Positions 8,921 to 17,155 of a stretch of DNA of 64,000 nucleotides are shown here, piece by piece. The stretch is from Sporolactobacillus shoreicorticis (GTDB lineage: Bacteria > Bacillota > Bacilli > Bacillales > Sporolactobacillaceae). Each line of letters opens with the position of its first letter. The stretch's first letter is position 1. Position numbers and translations under genes: made by a program. Location of the stretch: NCBI RefSeq assembly GCF_024125445.1, contig NZ_JAMXWM010000015.1:1-64000 (forward strand), in the 5' to 3' direction. Under the pieces are notes generated by a model. It was not told where the DNA came from, made no database searches, and worked only from the letters and a program-made list of their open reading frames with translations.

Positions 8921-9091
8921 ATGAAGCTTGCTATTTTCTGTCTTCTGAGTGCTGGTACCGTTTTTTGTTTTTATTATTTTCTGCTTGGGCTGCTGCATTT
9001 AGAATCTCTGCTGCTTTCCGGGGCAATGCTTTTCGTGATTATTTTCTTCACGGTGTGCTTTCTGACTCGGCACCGGAGAGGGAAAGAATAA
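8921..9091 (+). CDS. 56-residue two-helix membrane protein
   Basis: A short frame with ATG at 8921 and AAGGGTG about 7 nt upstream. The product has two hydrophobic helices (about residues 3-27 and 30-48) and a basic tail (TRHRRGKE), which suggests a small inner-membrane protein. It lies 78 bp after the SOS cassette and ends in the left arm of a shared terminator. It could be the third gene of that transcript or have its own promoter. Function unknown; I recognise no family. Coding support is the ribosome binding site, the amphipathic layout and the correctly placed terminator. Confidence 0.6.
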   Translation: MKLAIFCLLSAGTVFCFYYFLLGLLHLESLLLSGAMLFVIIFFTVCFLTRHRRGKE

Positions 9092-9126
9092 AGGCAAGAA
9101 CCGAGGTTCCGGTCCTTGCCTTTATT
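9087..9126. terminator. bidirectional terminator
   Basis: Twelve-bp perfect arms AATAAAGGCAAG and CTTGCCTTTATT lie between the convergent small membrane protein gene and pepF. A and T runs on both sides make it usable from either strand. Confidence 0.85.
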
Positions 9127-9144
9127 CTTTCAATTTGTTCCGTT

Positions 9145-10959
9145 TCAGCTAAACAGCAAATGTTCGGTTTCATCCAGAACGTTGGCAAACACATCCATTG
9201 CCTGTTGAACCGGCTTAGGGTCCGTCATATCAACGCCTGCTTTCTTAAGCACTTCAATCGGTGAATCTGAGCTTCCTGATTTCAGATAGTTTTTGTACCG
9301 CTCAACAGCCGGTGCGCCTTCCTGCAGAATTTGCGAAGAAAGAGCTGAAGCAGCGCTGAAGCCTGTCGCATATTGATAAACATAGTAATTGTAATAGAAA
9401 TGCGGGATGCGCGCCCATTCAAGACCGATTTCTTTATCAACGACAATATCCGTCCCAAAATAAGTTTTATTCAAGTCATAATAAGTTTTCGTCAAAAGAT
9501 CTGCGGTCAACGCTTCTCCGGCGCGTGCCTTCTCATGAATAATGTGCTCAAATTCCGCAAACATCGTCTGCCTGAATACCGTTCCTTTGAAGCCCTCCAA
9601 TTGATTATTCAACAGATAGAGTTTCCGCTTCTTATCATTTGTATTTTTAAGCAGATAGTGGTTCAGCAGCGCTTCATTGCACGTGGAAGCAACTTCTGCA
9701 ACAAAGATTGAATAGTCGGAATATGGGTACGGCTGGTACGTACGGGAATAGTAGCTGTGCATCGAATGACCAAGCTCATGCGCCAGTGTGAACATGCTGT
9801 CAACATTATCCTGCCAGTTGAGCAGAATGTAGGGCATCGTGCCATAGCTGCCGCCTGAGTAGCCGCCGCTCCGTTTGTTTTGCGTTTCGCGCACATCAAT
9901 CCAGCGTTTCTTAAAACCGTCCAGAATGACGTTCAAATAATCATCGCCAAGTGGCGCTAAGGCTTTAATGACAATTTCCTTCGCTTCATCATAAGTCACT
10001 TTAATCTTCGCATTCGGAACAAGAGGAGCATAGAGATCATACATATGAAGTTCATCAACATTGAGTGCCTTTTTGCGCAAGGCCACATATCGGTGCATCA
10101 ACGGCAGGTTGTCATGAATCGTTTTAATCAGATTATCATAAACCGTTTCCGGAATATCATTACCGAACAAAGCCGCTTCCCGTGCCGACTTATAATGGCG
10201 TGCATTCGCATAGAACGTATCTCGCTTAATCTGCCCGCTCAAAGTCGATGCCAAGGTATTCTTAAATGCACCGTACGTCTTATAAATACCTTCGAACGTC
10301 GCTTTGCGTACCTGCCGATTTTCACTTTCCATGAGCGTCCCATAACGCCCGTGTGTAATTTCAACGTCCTCTCCGTCCTCACCCTTGATCGTTGGGAATT
10401 TCAGATCCGCATTGTTAAGCATACCGAACGTTGTCGATGAAGCGTTGGTAACCTCTTCGGCCGCCGCAAGAAGCGCTTCTTTTTCACTATCAAGCACATG
10501 AGGACGCGTCCGAATGATTTCATCAAGTGCATGGCGATAGAGCTGAAGATCCTTACTATCGTTAATAAAACCGTTCAGCGTCTGCGGGTCAATGGCTAAA
10601 ATTTCAGGAACAGCAAAAGCTAACTTGCTCCCTGCCACTGCAACAAGATTGCCGGCGCGGTCATGAAGCGCCTGATAGGTTGCACTTGCTGTATCCTCAT
10701 CTGATTTCATGTGTGCATAGACGTAGACCTTATATAAAAGTTCCGTCAGTTCATCTTGTTTCTTAAGGAACGCAAGTAATGTTTCGGCAGAATCTCCGAT
10801 TTTCTCCTTAAACTGTTCCGCTTCAGCGATTAAATCCTTAATTTTTTGAAACGCATTCTCCCACGCATCCACATCAGGAAAAATTGCTTCGAGATCCCAT
10901 ATTTCCTCAACTGGAATATCCTCTCGTTTTGGGAGCGCAGTTGTCTTTTCACCAGCCAT
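9145..10959 (-). CDS. pepF: oligoendopeptidase F
   Basis: A 604-residue M3B zinc peptidase that degrades oligopeptides in the cytoplasm. The zinc motif is TLAHELGHSMHSYYS (HExxH), with the downstream glutamate in FVAEVASTCNEALL. It also has the PepF N-terminal domain beginning EEIWDLEAIF. The start ATG at 10959 has GGAGGTG 7 nt upstream. It corresponds to B. subtilis YjbG/PepF, which sits beside coiA as here. It is transcribed in the same direction as coiA with an 84-bp gap and may share its transcript. Length matches the family. Confidence 0.95.
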   Translation of the reverse strand: MAGEKTTALPKREDIPVEEIWDLEAIFPDVDAWENAFQKIKDLIAEAEQFKEKIGDSAETLLAFLKKQDELTELLYKVYVYAHMKSDEDTASATYQALHDRAGNLVAVAGSKLAFAVPEILAIDPQTLNGFINDSKDLQLYRHALDEIIRTRPHVLDSEKEALLAAAEEVTNASSTTFGMLNNADLKFPTIKGEDGEDVEITHGRYGTLMESENRQVRKATFEGIYKTYGAFKNTLASTLSGQIKRDTFYANARHYKSAREAALFGNDIPETVYDNLIKTIHDNLPLMHRYVALRKKALNVDELHMYDLYAPLVPNAKIKVTYDEAKEIVIKALAPLGDDYLNVILDGFKKRWIDVRETQNKRSGGYSGGSYGTMPYILLNWQDNVDSMFTLAHELGHSMHSYYSRTYQPYPYSDYSIFVAEVASTCNEALLNHYLLKNTNDKKRKLYLLNNQLEGFKGTVFRQTMFAEFEHIIHEKARAGEALTADLLTKTYYDLNKTYFGTDIVVDKEIGLEWARIPHFYYNYYVYQYATGFSAASALSSQILQEGAPAVERYKNYLKSGSSDSPIEVLKKAGVDMTDPKPVQQAMDVFANVLDETEHLLFS

Positions 10960-11043
10960 TGCGGCACCTCCATTGTTATTGCTTTTCCAAAAAATGTATC
11001 AATCATATCGTACTTCTTTTTCATCATTTACGCAAAATTTAGC

Positions 11044-12273
11044 TTATTCGTTAATTGGATTTAAAAGAAGTGATTTCTCCAGTCGCTCCAGTACACGCTG
11101 ATCTTCCTCAAGCAATCGAGAAAGCAGCAGATCTTTTGGGGGCAGACCGATAAGCCGATAACGGTCATCCATTTTTTCAGCAACACGCAATCGAACCAGT
11201 TGCTCTAAATAGATGCTGACAAGCTGGTCTGCAGTTTTCAATGGACAAAGCGGAAGACAGCGAAGTTCATACAGCGCCCCCATCCCCCTCAATGCGGCTT
11301 CCTCAATAATTTGTCGGGGCATTACATAATGTTCAGGTTCAAGAACACCCATAAAAAGATAGACCCACATCTGCCACAGCAAAGGAGGATTCATAAGATG
11401 AATAAAGGAACAATGCGGCAGCCCGACAAAGGATGGATAACAGGCAAAATAGTGTCTTAATTGATAGGTTTGCGTCCGCAATACATATTCTTCATGTGTC
11501 ATGCGATGAGGAACTGCCTGACGTTTTCTTCTTTTCGCTTCAAGCCAATAACGTTTGAACGGAGCAGGCAGAAATTTCTGTGGCGGAGAAATTAACTGAT
11601 AAGGCCTGAAGTCTGAGAGTGTGTTGCTGTTTTCCTGGGAAATAAAATGTGTTTTCGAAAGTGGAGAAAGAATGTGAACACAGCGGATAAGCCGAGCAGA
11701 AGGATCATAAAAACAAACAAAATAAGGGGAAGAAAACGAATGTGTTTCGGGAAAGGTTCTTGATTGGCGAATCGCCATAGTAGTAAAACCGGATAAGCGA
11801 ATCTTGCCCCGCTGCCGATGATAATGATCAGTGCCGATGACCCACACCGGCGTCATATGTGCGTCAAGATACCCTTTTGAACGCAAGATGAACGAATGCT
11901 CAGGGATTACACTGCATTGGTACTCAATGACGGTTGGTTCAAATCCCGGCAAATACAAATCTGGTCTCTGCCTGAGTGCGGGCAGATAATGTTCCAATTG
12001 TGGTGATCGTCCCGTATCTTTACACCAATGAAAGAGATCTTCTTTACCTGATACATGTGCGAAGGTTTCCGGTTCGCCATCTGCAAAACATGCATGATGC
12101 GGCTGGTGTGCAAAATGCCAACATCGTTTTGTACCCATCTTCAACCGCACCGGCGCCCGGCAAACAGGACAATAAAACCCATCAGTTTTCCCCATCCGCA
12201 CCAGCTTTTCACGAGACCATATTCGGGTAATCAACGAAATTTGTTCAGCGTCTTTCGTTGACGCGATGAGCAC
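11044..12273 (-). CDS. coiA: competence protein CoiA
   Basis: A 409-residue CoiA-family protein needed for recombination of transforming DNA in competent Firmicutes. Visible features are a zinc-finger-like part near residues 28-50 (CPVCRAPVRL...CWHFAH) and a PD-(D/E)xK nuclease-like core, RPDLYLPG...VIEYQCS, where the family has E-x-Q. GTG at 12273 is chosen because AGGTGGTGA lies 7 nt upstream and the protein then starts VLIASTKDAEQISL, the family pattern; an in-frame ATG at 12369 lacks that support. Neighbours pepF and mecA match B. subtilis gene order. I see no clear ComK box upstream. Confidence 0.9.
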   Translation of the reverse strand: MLIASTKDAEQISLITRIWSREKLVRMGKTDGFYCPVCRAPVRLKMGTKRCWHFAHQPHHACFADGEPETFAHVSGKEDLFHWCKDTGRSPQLEHYLPALRQRPDLYLPGFEPTVIEYQCSVIPEHSFILRSKGYLDAHMTPVWVIGTDHYHRQRGKIRLSGFTTMAIRQSRTFPETHSFSSPYFVCFYDPSARLIRCVHILSPLSKTHFISQENSNTLSDFRPYQLISPPQKFLPAPFKRYWLEAKRRKRQAVPHRMTHEEYVLRTQTYQLRHYFACYPSFVGLPHCSFIHLMNPPLLWQMWVYLFMGVLEPEHYVMPRQIIEEAALRGMGALYELRCLPLCPLKTADQLVSIYLEQLVRLRVAEKMDDRYRLIGLPPKDLLLSRLLEEDQRVLERLEKSLLLNPINE

Positions 12274-12394
12274 AAAATCACCACCTATTTCTTTTATTTT
12301 TATGATTCGACAGAAATGATTGCCATTCCTTCTTATGTGTAAGAAAAATTCCGCACAATGAACAGGCATTCACCAATACTCAGCAGCCTCTTTG

Positions 12395-12426
12395 GAAAAA
12401 AGCAAAAGGCCTGCCATTGGCAGGCT
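12395..12426 (-). terminator. terminator of mecA
   Basis: On the minus strand a GCCTGC/GCAGGC stem (12409-12425) is followed by CTTTTGCTTTTTT. It lies 36 bp beyond the mecA stop. Confidence 0.78.
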
Positions 12427-12461
12427 TTTCAGATCATCTTTTATAGATACTTTGGGGAAAC

Positions 12462-13163
12462 TTACGAAAGCAAGGGGAAATGAGATTTTATTGTCTGCAA
12501 GGCATGGTCCTTTATCAGTTCCTTCCCATATTCCATGAGAACATACTGCGTCATACTTGTATCAAGACCGAATTCAAGCATCTTGCTCAAGTCATCATCC
12601 TGACAATCATCTGATAATTCATCGGTGAATGTAATATTTAAATAATAGTGATTTTTGTACACATATAATGCGGTATCCATATCCTCATGCGGCTCAAAAG
12701 CGTGGCTGAGTGAAACCAAGTTCTCAAGATCATCGAATTCGATAATGAAGGAAATTGGCTGTGAATCTTCTTCGGCCTCATCATCCTGATCTTCGCCGTC
12801 CTTCATTGCCTCAGCCTCAGACATGTTCGATTGATCAGAATCCTGATCCTCGCGATCATTAATTGGAATATCCAAATGCTTATTTTCTGAGATCGGCAAC
12901 TGAAGATTCGCCCCGTCCTTGGAAATTTGAGCACGGGTTACAATAATTTCCATACCCTTCTCAAGCGCCTGAACTTGAATCCAAAGCGGTCCCTCAAGTG
13001 AGAATGATTCCTGACTGTGCGCCTCATCCATCATTTGCCAGAAAAGTTCTTCACTTCGATCACGATTATACCAAATTTCCTCACGGTCAAAACCAAGATC
13101 TTCAATATCCAAATAACTGATGTAGAATTTCAGTGTGTTTTCGTTAATTCGTTCGATTTTCAA
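12462..13163 (-). CDS. mecA: adaptor protein MecA
   Basis: A 233-residue MecA adaptor. In Bacillus it binds ComK (and other substrates) through its N-terminal domain and hands them to ClpC through its C-terminal domain. The N-terminal KIERINENTLKFYISYLDIEDLGF is characteristic, as is the C-terminal block from about residue 150. Between them is a long acidic linker (DREDQDSDQ...EDQDDEAEED). TTG at 13163 is chosen: AGGGAGAG lies at good spacing and the family begins MKIERINENT. A GTG further upstream (13187) is not supported. It has its own promoter and terminator. Confidence 0.93.
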   Translation of the reverse strand: MKIERINENTLKFYISYLDIEDLGFDREEIWYNRDRSEELFWQMMDEAHSQESFSLEGPLWIQVQALEKGMEIIVTRAQISKDGANLQLPISENKHLDIPINDREDQDSDQSNMSEAEAMKDGEDQDDEAEEDSQPISFIIEFDDLENLVSLSHAFEPHEDMDTALYVYKNHYYLNITFTDELSDDCQDDDLSKMLEFGLDTSMTQYVLMEYGKELIKDHALQTIKSHFPLLS

Positions 13164-13239
13164 CGCTATCTCTCCCTTCTTCATCACTAGTTATGGGAGT
13201 GACCAACTGCCAATGGGACAACATCGATCCTGTACCTCT

Positions 13240-13268
13240 ATTGTATGATAAAACCTTCACTATTGAAA
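13240..13268 (-). promoter_or_regulatory. mecA promoter
   Basis: On the minus strand TTTCAA (13263-13268), 17-bp spacer, TACAAT (13240-13245), about 75 bp upstream of the mecA start codon. Confidence 0.55.
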
Positions 13269-13361
13269 TAAAAAGTGCTCCTTATTTCAAACATTCCGCA
13301 CTTGCCTTCTTAGCATGCAAAATAAGTTTAATTGCTTCATTTTATTGATCGGGCAGATTAT

Positions 13362-13438
13362 TTATGCAAAGAAAACAGCGGAGGCAGCCCATGTCTGTCA
13401 AACAGATTGACGGAATGATTCGGGACAAGTTTGCATAA
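13362..13438 (+). promoter_or_regulatory. structured leader with a 15-codon upstream frame before the TerC gene
   Basis: Perfect 9-bp inverted arms TTATGCAAA (13362-13370) and TTTGCATAA (13430-13438) enclose a small frame, ATG 13391 to TAA 13436-13438. That frame has CGGAGG 7 nt before its ATG and its stop lies in the right arm. A small inner hairpin TCTGT-CAA-ACAGA is nested inside. The TerC start follows 36 bp later with its own AAAGGAG. This looks like a translated regulatory leader, but it does not match the yybP-ykoY manganese riboswitch that controls some other TerC genes. Confidence 0.4.
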
Positions 13439-13474
13439 GTTTGAACGGAGGCAGAGGAAAGGAGTTATCAACGC

Positions 13475-14158
13475 ATGTCTTTTGATCTCAATACCCTGTT
13501 TTTTATTCTAAAAATTATTTTTATAGATATTATTTTGGGCGGAGACAATGCGGTCGTTATTGCGCTTGCCTGCCGCAGACTCGCAGAGAAACAGAGGAAC
13601 GAAGCCATTTTTCTCGGTACCGGGCTTGCCGTCATTGTACGGATCTGCTTGACAGCAATTGTTGTATCCTTGCTGAACATCCCATTTCTGATGCTCGCGG
13701 GAGGCCTCTTCTTAATCATCATTGCCATCCGCCTAATGACAAACAAAGAAGAAAAACATAATGTTCGTGCAGGCACGTCGATGTTTGCCGCCGTCCAAAC
13801 CATTGTACTCGCAGATGTCGTCATGGGTTTTGACAACATGCTTGCCATAGCCGGTGCTTCAAACGGTCATATCGGTTATATTGCTATTGGACTTATTTTT
13901 TCCGTCCCTATCATTGTTTGGGGAAGCAAGATGATTCTCATCGCCTTAGAACGCTTCCCGATTTTGATCTATGCCGGCGGCGGCGTTCTTGGCTATACTG
14001 CATCGGAAATGATTATGAGCGAACCGAAAACGCATTGGCTGTTTGAGAATTCTCAGCATTTGGTCCATTTATTTCCCATCGCCCTTATTGCCGCATTAAT
14101 TATTATTAGCTGGCTGACCAATCTTTTTTCTTCAGCTCAAATTGCCGGTAAATCATAA
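13475..14158 (+). CDS. TerC family membrane protein (YjbE type)
   Basis: A 227-residue integral membrane protein of the TerC family with about seven membrane segments. Acidic family motifs are present: DIILGGDNAVVIALACR (near residues 18-34) and LADVVMGFDNMLAIAGAS (near residues 112-129). The paired aspartates are thought to bind metal. TerC proteins in Bacillus have been tied to manganese export and metallation of secreted enzymes; YjbE is the family member next to spx and mecA in B. subtilis, as here. ATG at 13475 has AAAGGAG upstream. The unusual leader is described separately. Confidence 0.9.
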   Translation: MSFDLNTLFFILKIIFIDIILGGDNAVVIALACRRLAEKQRNEAIFLGTGLAVIVRICLTAIVVSLLNIPFLMLAGGLFLIIIAIRLMTNKEEKHNVRAGTSMFAAVQTIVLADVVMGFDNMLAIAGASNGHIGYIAIGLIFSVPIIVWGSKMILIALERFPILIYAGGGVLGYTASEMIMSEPKTHWLFENSQHLVHLFPIALIAALIIISWLTNLFSSAQIAGKS

Positions 14159-14171
14159 ATTTCGTCAAATA

Positions 14172-14245
14172 AGAACGGCCACGCGATGATGAGCGGCCGT
14201 TCTCAACATAAAGCAAACGGATGTCCTGCCGGACATCCGTTTGCT
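14172..14245. terminator. double hairpin terminator between the TerC gene and spx
   Basis: There are two inverted repeats between convergent genes: AGAACGGCC (14172-14180) with GGCCGTTCT (14195-14203), and AGCAAACGGATGTCC (14212-14226) with GGACATCCGTTTGCT (14231-14245), a perfect 15-bp stem with a 4-nt loop. The second is T-rich downstream on both strands. Confidence 0.8.
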
Positions 14246-14254
14246 GCTTATTCT

Positions 14255-14650
14255 TTAATTAACCAAGCGTTGCGCTTCCTGAAGCTGGAATGTACGTACT
14301 TTTCTCGGAAGAAAGCGACGAATTTCATCATCATTATAGCCAACCTGCAGCCGCTTATCATCAAGCATAATCGGTCTTCGCAGCAATCCCGGATTGTCTT
14401 TAATCAATTCGAAAAGCTGCTGGATCGACATGGTTTCCAACTGAATATTCAATTCTTGAAATGCTTTTGACCGTGTCGAAATAATTTCATCTGTCCCATT
14501 TTCGGTCATGCGCAAAATATCTTTAATCTCTTCAACGGACAACGGTTCGGAGAAAATATTTCGTTCTCTGAAAGGTATATCATGTTCCTTCAGCCAAGCT
14601 TTTGCCTTCCTGCACGATGTGCAGCTTGGTGATGTATACAATGTAACCAT
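14255..14650 (-). CDS. spx: transcriptional regulator Spx
   Basis: A 131-residue ArsC-like protein that binds the alpha C-terminal domain of RNA polymerase and redirects transcription under thiol stress. The redox switch is complete: C10-T-S-C13 in [17 protein letters not shown]. The RRPIM motif (RNA polymerase contact region) and the C-terminal degradation tail are present. Length is the same as B. subtilis Spx. The start has AAAGGAGGG just upstream. Its stability should be controlled by SpxH (6159-7064) with ClpXP. Possible operators lie upstream (14670-14724). Confidence 0.96.
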   Translation of the reverse strand: MVTLYTSPSCTSCRKAKAWLKEHDIPFRERNIFSEPLSVEEIKDILRMTENGTDEIISTRSKAFQELNIQLETMSIQQLFELIKDNPGLLRRPIMLDDKRLQVGYNDDEIRRFLPRKVRTFQLQEAQRLVN

Positions 14651-14669
14651 AATTCGCCCTCCTTTGGAT

Positions 14670-14724
14670 AATAGAAACGTTCTATTTCTCTAAGGCTTCT
14701 TTTATTATATAATAATTCTTATAA
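14670..14724 (-). promoter_or_regulatory. spx control region: palindrome and PerR-like box
   Basis: A perfect palindrome AATAGAA-ACG-TTCTATT (14670-14686) lies 20 bp upstream of the spx ATG. Further up, TATAAT (14704-14709, minus strand) is flanked by TTATAAGAATTATTA (14710-14724). This matches 12 of 14 fixed bases of the PerR box TTATAATNATTATAA. In B. subtilis spx is repressed by PerR and YodB. The region is AT-rich, so the PerR-like match could be chance. Confidence 0.4.
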
Positions 14725-14900
14725 ATTTTATACCCTTTTTTATATGAAAATAATTTCATATTTCATCATTATATGCGTCTTTTTTCACCTTTATTCGACA
14801 GCAAAATTATTTTCATTAGTTTTGCTCATTCTCATTTCGAACAATTACACACAAATTACAGGCTCATTAAGAAACAGCAACAAAGTTTAACAACACTCAA
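14725..14900. other. AT-rich intergenic region between spx and the permease terminator
   Basis: Very AT-rich spacer. Short frames here lack ribosome binding sites. I see no further feature beyond possible upstream promoter elements for spx. Confidence 0.4.
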
Positions 14901-14938
14901 AAAAAAGAAAAGAAGACTATTCTTCTTTTCTAAAAAAA
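14901..14938 (-). terminator. terminator of the amino-acid permease gene
   Basis: On the minus strand AGAAAAGAAG and CTTCTTTTCT form a 10-bp stem followed by eight T residues, 24 bp beyond the permease stop. Confidence 0.85.
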
Positions 14939-14961
14939 TGATCTTTTTCACTTGAACCGCA

Positions 14962-16380
14962 TTATCGGTTTTGTTTTTGCAACTTGCCGAGTTCGCTGTG
15001 CCTGAACCCGAAAAACAGATAAATAACTAGTCCGATACCAAACCAGATTAAGAAACGAATCCACGTCTGACCTGACAGATTAACCATAAGAAAGCCGCAT
15101 GAAAGAACAGAAAGGAATGGAATCACATAGACCAGCGGAACCTTAAAGTTACGTTTGATGTCCGGTCGTTTCACACGAAGGACAACTACACCAATCGAAA
15201 CAACAATAAATGCAAAAAGTGTACCGATATTTACAAGTTGAGCCAATTCATCAAGCGGAACGAGCGCTGAGAAAATCGTTGCCATAATCCAAGTCAGAAG
15301 AATACTGAATATCGGGGTCTTGGATTTCTTAGACAGCTTTGCAATTGATTTTGGCAGCAGTCCATCACGGCTGATTGCAAAAAACAGTCGGGTTTGACCA
15401 TACATCATAACAAAAAGTACCGTAGTAATACCAAGAATAGCGCCGAGCGAAACGAATCCCGCTACCCAGTTCTGATGAACAAAGCGAAGGGCAAAGGCAA
15501 CAGGATCACCAACATTTAATTCAGTGTATGGAACCATTCCTGTCAGTACGACCGAAACGGCAATGTACAGAACCATACAAACGCCTAATGACGAAAGAAT
15601 ACCGATCGGCATGTCTCGTTGCGGATTCCGCACTTCCTCAGAAGCTGAAGACACTGCATCAAAACCGATGTATGCCAGAAAGGCGGTTGCTGCCCCTTGT
15701 ACAACACCGCCAAAACCATAAGGCATAAACGGCGTCCAATTAGACGGCTGCACATAGAATGCACCGACAATGACAAAAAGCAACACAACACCGATTTTTA
15801 TAAGCACCATAATGTCGTTAATTCTACTTGATTCCTTAACACCACTGAGCAGAATTGTTGATAAAAGGAGCACAATTACAGTCGCCATCACGTCAACGTA
15901 AGTTCCCTTACTGGGATCAAACGCGGCGCTGATCGCGGTAGGCAGGTGAACTCCGAATCCCTTCAGCAGTTCCTGAAAGTAAGCAGACCATCCACTGGCC
16001 ACAACTGAGCAGGCAAGACCGTACTCAAGAATTAAATCCCAACCAAGTATCCAAGCAAAGAGCTCACCGAAAACTGTATAACTGTACGTGTATGCACTGC
16101 CCGAAGCCGGAATCATCGAAGCAAATTCCGCATAACACAAAGCAGCGAATGCACACGCAATTCCTGACAAAATAAAAGATAAAATAATAGCGGGTCCCGC
16201 ATTTTGTGCAGCAACAATACCCGTCATAACAAAAATGCCGGTACCGATCACCGCTCCAACGCCAAGCATGGTCAAATCGAATGCACCCATGGCTTTTTGC
16301 AGCCCGTTCTTGCCGCTCGCCTGATGAATGGTATAGTCCATAGGCTTTCTTCTGAATAACGCGCGAAACAAATGCCTCAT
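14962..16380 (-). CDS. APC family amino-acid permease (YfnA/YhdG type)
   Basis: A 472-residue permease with about 12 to 14 membrane segments. The conserved first-helix region (MLGVGAVIGTGIFVMTGIVAA) and the following FAALCYAEFASMIPASGSAYTYSY are typical of the cationic amino-acid transporter branch (CAT; YfnA, YhdG). Related Bacillus proteins carry branched-chain or cationic amino acids, but I cannot assign the substrate. AAGGAG lies 10 nt before the ATG at 16380. It is monocistronic with a strong terminator. Its place between spx and opp differs from B. subtilis, where other genes sit, so it is probably an insertion in this lineage. Confidence 0.92.
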   Translation of the reverse strand: MRHLFRALFRRKPMDYTIHQASGKNGLQKAMGAFDLTMLGVGAVIGTGIFVMTGIVAAQNAGPAIILSFILSGIACAFAALCYAEFASMIPASGSAYTYSYTVFGELFAWILGWDLILEYGLACSVVASGWSAYFQELLKGFGVHLPTAISAAFDPSKGTYVDVMATVIVLLLSTILLSGVKESSRINDIMVLIKIGVVLLFVIVGAFYVQPSNWTPFMPYGFGGVVQGAATAFLAYIGFDAVSSASEEVRNPQRDMPIGILSSLGVCMVLYIAVSVVLTGMVPYTELNVGDPVAFALRFVHQNWVAGFVSLGAILGITTVLFVMMYGQTRLFFAISRDGLLPKSIAKLSKKSKTPIFSILLTWIMATIFSALVPLDELAQLVNIGTLFAFIVVSIGVVVLRVKRPDIKRNFKVPLVYVIPFLSVLSCGFLMVNLSGQTWIRFLIWFGIGLVIYLFFGFRHSELGKLQKQNR

Positions 16381-16625
16381 CCTTAAAATCTCCTTCTGTA
16401 TGTCCTTAATAACACAACTTAATGGGTTTTATTTATTCTTTTTTCAGAATCTTACCAATTTGATTTTTCTCTCTATTTTCCCACTAAGTCGTAAAAATTA
16501 TTTTACATGTTACCTGATTCTATGTAAAGGTACTAATTACATTTTTTATTTACAGTATTTATTTCTCCTTCACCCAGATAAACCTCATCTCATTTCCCAC
16601 TTCTCACGATCTAAATTTTTCCACC
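16381..16625. other. intergenic region upstream of the permease gene
   Basis: AT-rich region holding the permease ribosome binding site and presumably its promoter. No convincing coding frame and no recognised riboswitch. Confidence 0.4.
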
Positions 16626-16655
16626 AAAAAGGACTTCTCAAAAAGCAAGAAGTCC
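16626..16655 (-). terminator. terminator of the 41-residue protein gene
   Basis: On the minus strand GGACTTCT and AGAAGTCC form an 8-bp stem followed by TTTTT. The only frame upstream that it can serve is the small one at 16701-16826, which supports that frame as a real transcription unit. Confidence 0.75.
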
Positions 16656-16700
16656 ACTCATTGTTTACAATATATCTATGTGGATAAGCCACCTAATACA

Positions 16701-16826
16701 TCACGCCGGCAATTTCAAGTTCGATGACGGTGCGTCCTGTGACTTAGGCTGCAACTGTCCTAATGTCTCCTTCAACCATCTTCTGATTGAATTTTTGCGC
16801 CTCCGCCTGACTTCCTTCGGTTTCAC
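16701..16826 (-). CDS. 41-residue very basic protein of unknown function
   Basis: GTG at 16826 is preceded by AAGGAGG with 9-nt spacing. The 41-residue product is strongly basic at its N-terminus (KPKEVRRRRKNSIRRWLKE) with a proline- and serine-containing tail. It has a complete unit of its own: TTGACA promoter at 16907-16935, a leader of about 75 nt, the frame, and a hairpin-plus-T terminator at 16626-16655. I recognise no family. A nucleic-acid-binding or ribosome-associated role would fit the charge but is guesswork. It is too short for most gene callers. Confidence 0.5.
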   Translation of the reverse strand: MKPKEVRRRRKNSIRRWLKETLGQLQPKSQDAPSSNLKLPA

Positions 16827-16906
16827 CGATAATCGCCTCCTTAAATCATCGTATATACAAAGTTCTTTTCCCGTGATTCTTAACAAAAGAGTACCTGTCT
16901 CTCTTT

Positions 16907-16935
16907 ATTCTCAACCCGTCATGCCTACTTGTCAA
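16907..16935 (-). promoter_or_regulatory. promoter of the 41-residue protein gene
   Basis: On the minus strand a consensus -35 TTGACA (16930-16935), 17-bp spacer, and -10 GAGAAT (16907-16912, 4 of 6 matches). The rest of the gap up to 17155 holds an imperfect AAGAGG/CCTCTT inverted repeat near 17067-17093 and little else. Confidence 0.45.
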
Positions 16936-17155
16936 GGTAATTTTTTGACTTGTTTCCGTCGTCTGCCACTGCCAAGAAGACGTACCTTATACAACTTGAA
17001 ATTCACATAGGCTTGTGATAAGCTTGGACATCAGTATCAACGAAACGCCGCACCCCAGCCACATGATGAAGAGGTCCTACAAAATCCTCTTTCTCTTATA
17101 CTATACGTGAGAAAAGCAAAAAGTATTCAAAAATTACCCTAACGGAGTTGAGATC

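Noticed and set aside
13188-13474. yybP-ykoY manganese riboswitch before the TerC gene
   Set aside because: The conserved GGGGAGUAG-type core is absent. Only the inverted repeat and mini-frame remain.
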